NCBI GenBank assembly: GCA_001464735.1
Contig: LNDU01000031.1
Location: 1 to 64,000 of the forward strand
Source of the DNA: Nitrospira sp. Ga0074138
GTDB lineage: Bacteria; Nitrospirota; Nitrospiria; Nitrospirales; Nitrospiraceae
DNA: 64,000 nucleotides
Direction: 5' to 3'
Made by a program: the position numbers and the translations under genes. Numbering within the stretch: position 1 is the stretch's first letter; every line of letters starts with the position of its first letter. The notes below the pieces were generated by a model, which made no database searches, was not told the DNA's origin, and was given only the letters and a program-made list of their open reading frames with translations. Shown here one piece after another: positions 7,282-14,705 of the stretch.

Positions 7282-8190
7282 TCAGGCTGCTTTGCGGCGT
7301 CGGTTGGGCTGAGGAGAATGGAACGGAAAAGGGAGTTGGTCACCAGCTGTAAATGACTGATGGTCATGAATCGCAAAGGCGTGCGTTGTCGTCGATACAT
7401 TTATCGGCTGATCCGATTGTGAGAAGAGTTGTTCTGGCAATGGGAACGCCATCCATGGGGCATATAGGACGCCGTTGATGCACGCAATCTTGACCACGAG
7501 TGCGTCTATATCCATTCCATAGAGTCGTAGTGAGTGATTGGAGGCGTATAGCAGCATACGTCCTGTTCCACAGCATGGATCACAGATTTTATCCAAAGTT
7601 CTAAGTTTCTCCGAAGTGGTGGGGTCTCCATACAGCATTTGGGTCATGAACGAAACTACGGTTGCCGGTGTGGGATAAAATTGTGTGGGGTTATGTCCTC
7701 GAGAGCGACGCTCACATAGGAGCTCGCCCAAGTAATCGTAGGGGAATTGGAGGAGCTGGTGAATTTGTACTTCTCGATATAACCGGGCTTGGTTTACGTC
7801 CGGTAAGCGTGGTTGTGTTTTGCTTACGGCGAGTCCATAGGCCAGCCAGTCGATAAACTCTCCAAATGCGTTCCAGCCTTGAGTCTCGAGGATTTCTACC
7901 CAATGATTGACTGCTTTGGCCGTCGGGCCATGTGGGATGTCTAAGAATTGGATTTGTGGAATGGGGTCTATTGGAGGCGTAGTCGTGTCGCAGAGTTTGA
8001 AATAGTAGTCCCAGCGGTTGGCTGTTTCTGGAATCACGGCATGCGCCATGATGACATACGGCAACAGCCATCCACGATACGTGTAGGCGGGCGGGTCGTC
8101 CGTCAACCGGGGGAATCGGTGATTGGATCTATAAAATGCGACCAGCGGTGCATCGGAGAAAGCTGTGGCGTTGATCATCGGGTTGAGCAT
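7282..8190 (-). CDS. N6-adenine methyltransferase-like protein lacking NPPY
   Basis: A 302-residue protein with an N-terminal helical region and, from about residue 165, a class I methyltransferase start: FYPTPATVVSFM and motif I DPCCGTGRM at about 207-215, then YGMDIDALVVKIA (acidic end of strand 2). The frame then diverges to a proline-rich tail, and no NPPY/NPPF catalytic motif is present. It therefore looks like an SAM-binding domain without its target-base pocket. It begins 14 bp after the stop of the ThiF gene and belongs to the PRTRC-like operon. Possible roles are a non-catalytic partner, a sensor, or a decayed enzyme. Confidence 0.7.
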   Translation of the reverse strand: MLNPMINATAFSDAPLVAFYRSNHRFPRLTDDPPAYTYRGWLLPYVIMAHAVIPETANRWDYYFKLCDTTTPPIDPIPQIQFLDIPHGPTAKAVNHWVEILETQGWNAFGEFIDWLAYGLAVSKTQPRLPDVNQARLYREVQIHQLLQFPYDYLGELLCERRSRGHNPTQFYPTPATVVSFMTQMLYGDPTTSEKLRTLDKICDPCCGTGRMLLYASNHSLRLYGMDIDALVVKIACINGVLYAPWMAFPLPEQLFSQSDQPINVSTTTHAFAIHDHQSFTAGDQLPFPFHSPQPNRRRKAA

Positions 8191-8204
8191 GGCAGTCCGT
8201 TGGC

Positions 8205-9080
8205 TTAATCGACGAGGGATTGCTTTCGACTTTGTGCGGGCTGATGCGTTAGCGCTTGTTGGATTTGTTCCGGAGTACAGGAGAGGGAACGGACGGAACC
8301 GGTCGTCATATCAATGTAGGTGGCAAAGCGACGGAGATCGCCGGTGAGGATCAGGCGCAGAAGATAGTCGCTCATGTGGGAGGCGATGATACTGTTGATG
8401 GTTAGTGATTGAGGGTCCAGCAGAGCCAGTTCTGCGCATGACCGTTTGCGCGGAAGCTGTTCGTCAGGCTTCGGGATGAGGAGCTCCGGATGGAGCATGG
8501 CTGGGGAGGGCAGGTTTTTGCAAATACCCTCGAGCACAAAGCTAGAATTGAGTAGCTCGCTAGAGACGGTGTTTCCGAGCAGAATTTGCCCTTGTACAGT
8601 TCCATTCCCGCCATCCAGCCACCAGACAGGGCTTGCATCATGGTGAGACTCGCGCTGAATGGCTCGATGTAATTGTTTTCGCGCAGCCGCGTTGTCGACA
8701 CAGCCGAGAAGAATCGTGAGGATATCGCGACCGGCCGAGGGGATGAGATCTGGCGTAAAGCGTTTAGGAATGGCCGTGATGTTGAGCCCCCAGGCCGCAT
8801 TGAGTCGGTAGGCGAGTGTTTCGGCTTTGTTGTGGCCGATCTCTGCATGACAGAAATTCTGTCGTCGAAGGTTCTTCTCTTCGACCGTGTCGGGGTCGAT
8901 AAAAAAGACCTCGACCGAGTCATACCGGCGTTGGCTTTCACGCGCAAGTCGTGCCGTATGCAGGGCGAGCATGCCGCCGATGCCGCCACATCCCACTTGG
9001 ATCAGTCTGAGGGATGGGCAGCGGCGGGGCATGATCAGACGAGCGAACGCATGACTGAGGTCGAGACCAAGCGTGGTCAT
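8205..9080 (-). CDS. PRTRC-type ThiF/E1-like adenylating enzyme
   Basis: E1/ThiF/MoeB-family enzyme of 291 residues, expected to adenylate the C terminus of a ubiquitin-like protein and then take it onto a cysteine. Visible motifs: glycine-rich nucleotide loop GCGGIGG (30-36), acidic strand and arginine segment DPDTVEEKNLRRQNF (62-76), K85 in HNKAET, CVDN (127-130) and the candidate catalytic C215 in RSCAELALLDPQ, matching the Cys-plus-helix position of the family. No CxxC zinc pair is seen. AGGA precedes the ATG. Gene order (proteins E, C, F, B, A, then ThiF) places it as the activating enzyme of the cassette. Confidence 0.9.
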   Translation of the reverse strand: MTTLGLDLSHAFARLIMPRRCPSLRLIQVGCGGIGGMLALHTARLARESQRRYDSVEVFFIDPDTVEEKNLRRQNFCHAEIGHNKAETLAYRLNAAWGLNITAIPKRFTPDLIPSAGRDILTILLGCVDNAAARKQLHRAIQRESHHDASPVWWLDGGNGTVQGQILLGNTVSSELLNSSFVLEGICKNLPSPAMLHPELLIPKPDEQLPRKRSCAELALLDPQSLTINSIIASHMSDYLLRLILTGDLRRFATYIDMTTGSVRSLSCTPEQIQQALTHQPAQSRKQSLVD

Positions 9081-9104
9081 AGCAGAGTCCTGTGGGCGCG
9101 TGAG

Positions 9105-9797
9105 TTATAGTGCGGGGTTATGGTCGACGTCCTCGTTGAGAAGTTCATCGATATCGCCTGACATTCTCTCTTTATCGTGGAGGGGAAGAAATCCATCGCT
9201 TACCCCTTGCGGGAGTTCCGCAATGCTCTCGGCTGGTATGTAGAAAAAGTGTCCATATATCCCGATACGGAAGAGGATCTGCGGTTCTCGTCCGAAATGG
9301 CCTAGGACGCCAAAGATACGGAAACCGGTTTCGTCCTGGTTGTCCGTTGATGAAAAGAGAGGTGGCATTTCGTGGTGGGAATGGATTTCAACGAGACATT
9401 TGGCATAGGAGGGGGTGAATGGGTCGGTACAGCGGACTGAAACGGAGGTGCGTATTTGTTCGGGGATTGAGAGCGACCAATCTGTGTCGTATCCGCAGTG
9501 GAAGAGGGCTTCTTTGGGTCCGGTGGGATCGGCCCATGCGGTGAGTGCGTGGGCGAGAATGTCTGTCATGATGCCTTCTGGGATGCGGGGGCATGCGAGT
9601 GAGAGTGACGGAGTGACGTTGGGAAGACCATGAATGGTGGTATGGAGCAGTGGGATGCAGGCGGTGAGCTCTTTGCGTTGTGCTCGAATGTAGATGCCGT
9701 TTCCCGCAAACAGGTACTCATAGAGGGTAGGTTGTGGTGGTGGTAGTGGATCTGTGGCAATAACATGTTTGATGAATGGGGAAATACTCTGAATCAT
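9105..9797 (-). CDS. PRTRC protein A-like JAMM metalloprotease
   Basis: A 230-residue protein with a C-terminal JAB/MPN domain. E137, H139, H141 (EIHSHH) and S149-D152 (SSTD, followed by NQDE) form the complete JAMM signature of zinc isopeptidases that cut ubiquitin-like tails or conjugates. The first 95 residues are a separate helical and strand region. It lies between ThiF and protein B, with GAGGAG before the ATG. In related cassettes this position belongs to PRTRC protein A. I infer a cytoplasmic deconjugating or tail-processing peptidase for the ubiquitin-like protein at 11277. Confidence 0.85.
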   Translation of the reverse strand: MIQSISPFIKHVIATDPLPPPQPTLYEYLFAGNGIYIRAQRKELTACIPLLHTTIHGLPNVTPSLSLACPRIPEGIMTDILAHALTAWADPTGPKEALFHCGYDTDWSLSIPEQIRTSVSVRCTDPFTPSYAKCLVEIHSHHEMPPLFSSTDNQDETGFRIFGVLGHFGREPQILFRIGIYGHFFYIPAESIAELPQGVSDGFLPLHDKERMSGDIDELLNEDVDHNPAL

Positions 9798-9806
9798 GGG
9801 AACTCC

Positions 9807-10481
9807 TCAGTTGTCTCCTTGGTTGAGGTCCTCAAGGATGTTTCTCATGGTCATGGAAGTACGGACTAGATCGGTGCCGGGGTACTCGTCTGGGTGCTGG
9901 CTGGCGGTATGTTGGAGCTGAGTAATAATGTTGTCTGGGTGACTATGTGATTTGCCATTGGTGTGGTCGTTGTTGAAGGCTGATCGCCAAAAGAGCTGCC
10001 AGGCCTGCCGGATGGCGACTGGAGAGATGGCCGGTGGGGTGGCGGTTCCGAAGCAAATGTGACCATCAGTGCTGATGTTTGGAAGCGGTGCGTGGTAGAG
10101 CACGGTGGCGTCATTTCGCCACGCTCGTATGGCATAGAGAGAGTATCGGTGATGTGCGCCAATGAAGATGAAGGCTGGGAGCGGGAGGGTTAATTGGGTG
10201 AGTGGAGGTTGAGTCTCGGGGGTGATCGACTGATCAAAAAAGAGGGTGTAAGTGGCGGCTGGATAATGTTGGATGGCCCAGGGTCCTTTGGGACCTTCTC
10301 CGTGTCTAATGGTCCGAGGCGCGATCCAACCACTATCAAATTCTTGTAGAAGGAGAGCATTGCGTACGGCATCAGGGGAGAGACATTTTCGGATAATCCG
10401 GTTCTTGTGTGGATATTCAAAGAGGATTTGTCCGCGGACGAAGTGAAGTGAGGCAATGGTCTCATTGTGTTCGTTCTGCAT
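9807..10481 (-). CDS. PRTRC protein B-like, E2 (UBC)-related protein
   Basis: From the ATG at 10481 the protein is 224 residues. A beta-rich region is followed by YHAPLPNISTDGHICFGTA (about 129-147), which resembles the E2 active-site signature HPNI-x-x-x-G-x-IC; C143 is the candidate conjugating cysteine. This is the pattern expected of PRTRC protein B as the E2-like carrier acting after the ThiF enzyme. A GTG at 10514 would add 11 residues but has no ribosome-binding site. The gene abuts protein F (2 bp before the ATG). Acceptance of a thioester intermediate is inferred from family logic. Confidence 0.8.
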   Translation of the reverse strand: MQNEHNETIASLHFVRGQILFEYPHKNRIIRKCLSPDAVRNALLLQEFDSGWIAPRTIRHGEGPKGPWAIQHYPAATYTLFFDQSITPETQPPLTQLTLPLPAFIFIGAHHRYSLYAIRAWRNDATVLYHAPLPNISTDGHICFGTATPPAISPVAIRQAWQLFWRSAFNNDHTNGKSHSHPDNIITQLQHTASQHPDEYPGTDLVRTSMTMRNILEDLNQGDN

Positions 10482-10483
10482 GT

Positions 10484-11362
10484 TTACGATTCTCGTTGTG
10501 GGGTTTGTCGACACATTTCGGCCCAGTAGCGGAAGATGGTGTTCCAGAGCAATGGGCAGTCACTAAGGGCCTTGATGGTGTTGGCGTTGGTTTTTAAGAT
10601 GGCTTTGGCACGGGTCCAGTGGGACTTCAGAGTCTCGACATCCTCGATGCTCCAGACAAATTCGTGATCCCAATCCCCGGTGTCATAACTGGCATCGAGA
10701 AAGATGGTGCCGGTGTCATGGGCGATGGTGGAAAACAGTAGTGGGTAGTGCCTGACGGGTGCTGGATGTTGGGCGCAGAGTTCGGCGAAGAGGTGGATAT
10801 CTCCGTTGCACCTATGGTTGTCGTCTTCCCAACAAGGGGGATACTGAATACTGGGGGTCTCTGTGCGAATCTCCATGAGGGTGGGAGCATAGCTATATGA
10901 TCCCACCATAGCGGCTGTGAGACGATCGGGAAATGAGGCGCCTTCGAATTCTGATTCAACGTCGTAGTTGTAGAGTGGGAGGGGAATGTGCGGAAAGTAT
11001 TCGATGATGTAATCGAGATCAAAATCATCGACAGGGAAGTACTGTTTATTTACTGCTTTCAGAAATGGCGAGAAGAGTGAGTGCAAGGCTTCACGTGCTG
11101 ATCGAGCACGTTTCGGATGAATGGCTCTGCGGAAAAGGCTGGGGAATAGGGACTTAAAGAGGGGGATGATCTTTAATTGGTTCCGGACGGAAGATAGATC
11201 GGCTAGACATTCCTGTACACTCTGGGACCGACGGTTCTGCAGGGCGTGTAGAGTTAGACTGAGAGAGGAGACGGATTTAAAAGCCGATCGGTGTCGTTGT
11301 GGAAGGTACGGCAGGTGCGTGGAGTAAGCGGGTGAAGATGGCATTTGTGACCTGTAATTCAT
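10484..11362 (-). CDS. PRTRC protein F-like
   Basis: A 292-residue protein placed between proteins C and B. It is basic at its N terminus (about 1-115), then acidic and aromatic, with a conserved-looking CWEDDNHRCNGDIHLF segment near 177-192 and FVWSIEDVETLKSHW near 243-257, resembling the C-terminal part of PRTRC protein F. Its function in known cassettes is not established. The start overlaps protein C by 86 bp; an ATG at 11344 behind CAGGT would reduce that to 68 bp. The C/H spacing might bind a metal, but I cannot confirm it. Confidence 0.6.
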   Translation of the reverse strand: MNYRSQMPSSPAYSTHLPYLPQRHRSAFKSVSSLSLTLHALQNRRSQSVQECLADLSSVRNQLKIIPLFKSLFPSLFRRAIHPKRARSAREALHSLFSPFLKAVNKQYFPVDDFDLDYIIEYFPHIPLPLYNYDVESEFEGASFPDRLTAAMVGSYSYAPTLMEIRTETPSIQYPPCWEDDNHRCNGDIHLFAELCAQHPAPVRHYPLLFSTIAHDTGTIFLDASYDTGDWDHEFVWSIEDVETLKSHWTRAKAILKTNANTIKALSDCPLLWNTIFRYWAEMCRQTPQRES

Positions 11363-11708
11363 GTTCGCCTGTGAGAATGGCTGATTCCAATTGCCGCTCG
11401 AGTGTGAGGATATCTTCGATGTGATCCGCAGTGGTCTGTTGGAGTTTACGACTCAGTACCAGTGCTGGATTGATATGTCGTGGGCAGCGTTTCAAGGTAT
11501 TCACCAAGGTCTCCGGGGTCAGGCCTTTCACACCAGCCTCTTTTGTGACTTTCAGAACGGTCCGTCCTTCCTTGTCTGTTACGCGCTCGAATCGGGCCGA
11601 TGCGATTTGAGGGAAGAGCGGAGCAATGGCTCGTCGTACGGCATCATCATTGACTGCGATATTCTCGGGAAGTTCCAGCGATTGGCCTTCGATTTGTAGT
11701 GTGACCAT
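11277..11708 (-). CDS. PRTRC protein C-like ubiquitin-fold protein with C-terminal extension
   Basis: A 143-residue protein. Residues 1-62 match the pattern of PRTRC protein C, a short beta-grasp (ubiquitin-like) protein: a first strand pair, an acidic helix containing LFPQIASARFE, then VLKVTKEAGVKG ending at about residue 62 where known members end (GTKG-like). Here a further 81 residues follow, mostly helical and ending in a proline/threonine tail. The extension would have to be removed, or be an added domain, before the GVKG end could be activated. TGGAGAA precedes the ATG. The ubiquitin-like assignment rests on pattern and neighbours (E1, E2-like, JAMM). Confidence 0.7.
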   Translation of the reverse strand: MVTLQIEGQSLELPENIAVNDDAVRRAIAPLFPQIASARFERVTDKEGRTVLKVTKEAGVKGLTPETLVNTLKRCPRHINPALVLSRKLQQTTADHIEDILTLERQLESAILTGEHELQVTNAIFTRLLHAPAVPSTTTPIGF

Positions 11709-11724
11709 GAGTTCTCCAAATTGG

Positions 11725-12399
11725 CTAAAAGAGAGTGGATTGGGGTACTTGTGCTGCCGCCACGGAGGTAGGTGGGGGTGGTGTTTTGGTTGGTGTTGAC
11801 GGTTTGGTCACCTTTGGTTTGTACTTCTTTGCCGCTTGTTGGGACTTGAGTTCTGTTTTCCTGCGTTCCGCCTCGGTCTTGCGTTTCTCCTCTTTGGCTT
11901 GAGCTTGTCGTCGTTCCTCTTCCCTTGAACGATCACGAGCACCCAGAGCTATCGGGTAGTGCTCTTTCCATTTAACGAGGAGTTGTTCTAACGCGTTTGG
12001 GAGCGGCTTAAGTGCGCCTGCTCTATAGGTCTGCATCAAGGGAGGGAGGTTGTGGCTTCGTACGCCAATGATGATCGGGCGGCCCTCTGGGTGATTGTCT
12101 TCGGGGAGTAGCTGTAGATGGACGGAAATCGTGGCTTGTTCATAGGTGAGGGAGTCGTGTTCCAGACTCATAGTGATGCGTGACTCAAGGTTACCATCCT
12201 CTTCCTCGTCTTGAGCCTCATCAATGGGCTGATTGGGTGGTGGCGTAGTCGATTCTTGGGGGGCTGTTGTGGCTGAGATCGGGTCCGGTTGTTCAGAGGT
12301 CGATTCCGGAGCAGTCTCTTGATTTGGTGAGGGGAGGGAATTGTCTGTAGGGGAATGAGTTGTTGTATTAGGAAGATCTATTACTGCGAGTTCGCTCAT
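11725..12399 (-). CDS. PRTRC protein E-like
   Basis: From the ATG at 12399 (AAGGAG about 9 nt upstream) the product is 224 residues. A low-complexity S/T/P/E N terminus is followed by a beta-rich domain (about 75-150, with ISVHLQLLPEDNHPEGRP and LPPLMQTYRAG), then a charged K/E/A/Q coiled coil (about 155-190) and a proline/threonine tail ending STLF. This layout resembles PRTRC protein E. It is first in the minus-strand cassette. An upstream ATG at 12462 is in frame, but the added 21 residues lie inside a repeat-like sequence and are probably not coding. Confidence 0.6.
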   Translation of the reverse strand: MSELAVIDLPNTTTHSPTDNSLPSPNQETAPESTSEQPDPISATTAPQESTTPPPNQPIDEAQDEEEDGNLESRITMSLEHDSLTYEQATISVHLQLLPEDNHPEGRPIIIGVRSHNLPPLMQTYRAGALKPLPNALEQLLVKWKEHYPIALGARDRSREEERRQAQAKEEKRKTEAERRKTELKSQQAAKKYKPKVTKPSTPTKTPPPPTSVAAAQVPQSTLF

Positions 12400-12567
12400 G
12401 ATGTCTAGCTCCTTTTTAGTGGCGAGTTCGCCAGTCGTTTTGGCGAGGTGGCCAGTTGTCATCGAACCGCGCGGTTTAGTAATCGTAGATGGTGACTGTC
12501 GCGGATGTTGAGGTTCAGTGGTTGAGCGTGAATTTGAGTCTATTCGCTAACGGGATGGAGGATGACA
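12400..12567. promoter_or_regulatory. divergent control region between the PRTRC-like cassette and the response regulator
   Basis: This 168-bp divergent interval contains TGGCGAgTTCGCCA (12420-12433), TGGCGAGGTGGCCA (12441-12454) followed by GTTGTCATCGAA, and the palindrome AACCGCGCGGTT (12465-12476). The GTGGCCA-N-TTGTCATCGAA stretch resembles units of the array at 5071-5296, so one protein may bind both places. The likely promoters of both divergent units lie here, but I could not identify convincing -35/-10 pairs. Confidence 0.45.
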
Positions 12568-13227
12568 ATGCAAGTCGCACTGGTTGATGACCATCAGTTG
12601 ATGCTTGATGGGTTAACGGTGACGGTGCAGAAAATCGGACTGGTGGTTGCGGCGACAGCCACCAATGGTCGAGATTTAATCCGGCAGGTGCAGTCTGGTC
12701 TGAAGATTGAGTTGGCGATTGTGGATATCAGTATGAAAGGCCTCAACGGGATCGATACGATCGCACAACTTCTTCTGATCTCGCCCAATACGAAGTCTAT
12801 AGTGCTGTCTATGTATGAGGGGCCGGAATGGGTGTCACGTGCGATTGTATCCGGGGCCAAAGGTTATGTGAGTAAAGCCACGTCGACGGAAGGGCTCCGT
12901 GAAGCAATTCAAATGGTTGCGAGTGGTCAGTCTTATGTTAGCCCTGGGTTAAGTTCTGATTTAGTTCTATATGGTGGTCAAAAAGTCGTGGCTAAACGTG
13001 TGCTGACAGCCCGTGAACGAGAAGTCCTTCAATTAGTGGCGGAGGGGGCTAGTGATAAAGAGGTTGCGTTAGAGTTGGGAATCTCTCCGCGTACGGTTCG
13101 ATTTCATCTGGATGTGATCAAACGTGATTTTGGCTGCCGGAATAGGGCTGATCTTATGAAGTTGGCTATCTCTGAAGGTCTTACGGATTGTTCGTGGGGA
13201 AATATGAGGCATGTGGCTAATCTGTAG
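12568..13227 (+). CDS. LuxR/NarL-type response regulator
   Basis: Two-domain response regulator of about 219 residues: an N-terminal receiver with the acidic pocket (VDDH near residue 6), the phospho-acceptor Asp in IVDISM (about 52), the switch residues SMYE and the conserved Lys in GYVSKATS (about 103-105); then a LuxR-type helix-turn-helix with LTAREREVLQLVAEG and the recognition helix GISPRTVRFHLDVI (about 150-195). GGAGG at 12557-12561 favours the ATG at 12568 over 12562. No histidine kinase is visible in the window. It is divergent from the PRTRC-like cassette and is the only plus-strand gene between 5000 and 31000, so it may control that cassette. Confidence 0.9.
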   Translation: MQVALVDDHQLMLDGLTVTVQKIGLVVAATATNGRDLIRQVQSGLKIELAIVDISMKGLNGIDTIAQLLLISPNTKSIVLSMYEGPEWVSRAIVSGAKGYVSKATSTEGLREAIQMVASGQSYVSPGLSSDLVLYGGQKVVAKRVLTAREREVLQLVAEGASDKEVALELGISPRTVRFHLDVIKRDFGCRNRADLMKLAISEGLTDCSWGNMRHVANL

Positions 13228-13407
13228 CCGTTTGGCTGTGACGTGTCGGAGAATGTTCTGGCCCGATGTCGTTTGAACTAGAATGCGAATCCGTTTGGGT
13301 GTCACGCCGGCGACATAACCAGGGACGAGATAAGGGGATTCTCCACTCTTTTTGAGACGTGGCAGCCAGTAAATTGCTTGCCCTTCTATAAAACGAGTCG
13401 GTTTCAT
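13069..13407 (-). CDS. hypothetical small protein, uncertain
   Basis: The frame from the ATG at 13407 encodes a basic protein. Its first 60 residues (IYWLPRLKKSGESPYLVPGYVAG and TPKRIRILVQ) look like a small beta-rich conserved protein, but the last 50 residues are antisense to the response regulator and have a shadow-like composition. No good ribosome-binding site precedes the ATG. A true gene, if present, may have lost its original stop or extend by chance. Confidence 0.3.
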   Translation of the reverse strand: MKPTRFIEGQAIYWLPRLKKSGESPYLVPGYVAGVTPKRIRILVQTTSGQNILRHVTAKRLQISHMPHISPRTIRKTFRDSQLHKISPIPAAKITFDHIQMKSNRTRRDSQL

Positions 13408-13537
13408 CACAGGTGCTGACAGTTTGTTTTGTTCACTCCTCGTAGGTATTACACTCCTGATCGATTTACAAACAGAAATATGGGGCATTGTGGATAGGGC
13501 CAATTGGGATATTGGTTGTCGGTTCCGCTTGAGCGGA

Positions 13538-14668
13538 TCAGGCAGCCAGGGCAAGTGGCATGATGATATGTTGGAATTGCGCTGGCTGTTCCGGTGTCGT
13601 CAGGAGGCATGGGGTTTGCGGTGATTCCATGAAGAGTTGGCATTGTTCGCCTGGCATCGATTCGAGTGCATCGAGCAAGTATTGTGCGTTGAATCCCGCC
13701 TTGAACGGTTGTTGATCGGTTGCTGTTTCCAGGGTCTCGGTGGCTTCTCCTAAATCGAGGTTGCTGGTATGGAGAGTCAGGTGGTTGTCTGTGATGGACA
13801 ACTCCATGGGTTTGGTGTCTTTCCCTCCAATGACAGAGACGCGTCGAATAGAATCTTCAAAGGTGCTTTTCTGAATCGTGAGTCGTGGTGCGGTGACCTT
13901 GGGGATAATGCCCTGGTAGTGTGGGTAATTCCCGGTGAGTTGCCGGCTGGTCAATAGGTACTCTCCGATTCGAAACCCTGCCAGTGAGTCGTTGAGACCA
14001 ATGGCAATGAGGGGCGGTTCTTTGTCTGGGATCAGTGTGTGGAGGACTTTCCCGGCTTTCTTGGGGATGAGCAGGGTCTGGGTCTTATGTTCAGGGGTTA
14101 GCCATGTTCCGGTATTCCGCCGTGTGATCACGAGGCGATGTCCATCCGTCCCGACGAGTTCGAGTGTTGGGGATGGAGTATTCGAGAGGGTGAGCTTGAT
14201 GGCGTTCAAAATAAAGCGGGCGCCTGCTTCGCCAACCGCTGGCAGGGTTTCTGTGAGGAGGTGTGCGAGATCCGTAGCTGGCAGACTGAAGAGAAGGGGG
14301 TCAGGAAGCGGGGGCAGTGCTGGATAGTTGTCATCGCTCATTCCCTTGAATTTGGCTTTTGCGGATCCTGAGGTGATGGTGATGCTGTGGTGGTCATCGA
14401 TGGACCAGCGGAGAGTCTCGGTCGAAAGTTCTTTGATGAAGTCATAAATTGGGGCGTCCGGGATGAGGAACGCCCGTTCTTCCATAAGGGGAATGGGTAG
14501 GGTTCGTTGGAGGCCGAGTTCAAGATCCGTTGCCGCGAGTCGTACTCCTGATGGGCCGGTACTAACATGGACCATGCCAAGTGGACCGGATCCTCCTTTG
14601 CGATTCAGTACGCCGTTCATGAGCTTGAGCGTTTGGAGCAACATGGTTCGTGGAAATTCGATGGTCAT
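13538..14668 (-). CDS. dnaN: DNA polymerase III beta subunit (sliding clamp)
   Basis: A full-length 376-residue beta clamp with the usual three-fold domain repeat (about 1-120, 125-245, 250-376). Recognisable features are GVRLAATDLELG near 50-61, FILNAIKLTL near 144, LVGTDGHRLVITRR near 160-173, FRIGEYLLTSRQLTGNYPHYQGIIP near 230-254 and a C-terminal LTTPEQPAQFQHIIMPLAL. TAAGGAGACAGT precedes the ATG. A plasmid-borne clamp should load onto primed DNA and tether polymerases. The window has no polymerase or clamp loader, so it would use, or compete with, host proteins. It is in the replication/repair operon with the primase-like protein and helicase. Confidence 0.93.
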   Translation of the reverse strand: MTIEFPRTMLLQTLKLMNGVLNRKGGSGPLGMVHVSTGPSGVRLAATDLELGLQRTLPIPLMEERAFLIPDAPIYDFIKELSTETLRWSIDDHHSITITSGSAKAKFKGMSDDNYPALPPLPDPLLFSLPATDLAHLLTETLPAVGEAGARFILNAIKLTLSNTPSPTLELVGTDGHRLVITRRNTGTWLTPEHKTQTLLIPKKAGKVLHTLIPDKEPPLIAIGLNDSLAGFRIGEYLLTSRQLTGNYPHYQGIIPKVTAPRLTIQKSTFEDSIRRVSVIGGKDTKPMELSITDNHLTLHTSNLDLGEATETLETATDQQPFKAGFNAQYLLDALESMPGEQCQLFMESPQTPCLLTTPEQPAQFQHIIMPLALAA

Positions 14669-14705
14669 ACTGTCTCCTTAATGGGACGTCGGGTGAGGTT
14701 GTGTT

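Noticed and set aside
9388..9633. Overlapping short frames on both strands within the protein A gene
   Set aside because: The JAMM motif is in the 9105-9797 frame; the others have no motif or ribosome-binding site.
11277..11362. Sequencing frameshift as the cause of the 86-bp overlap of proteins C and F
   Set aside because: Both frames are open and each has coding character up to the overlap. A later start for F at 11344 shortens it, so no error is required, although read data would settle it.
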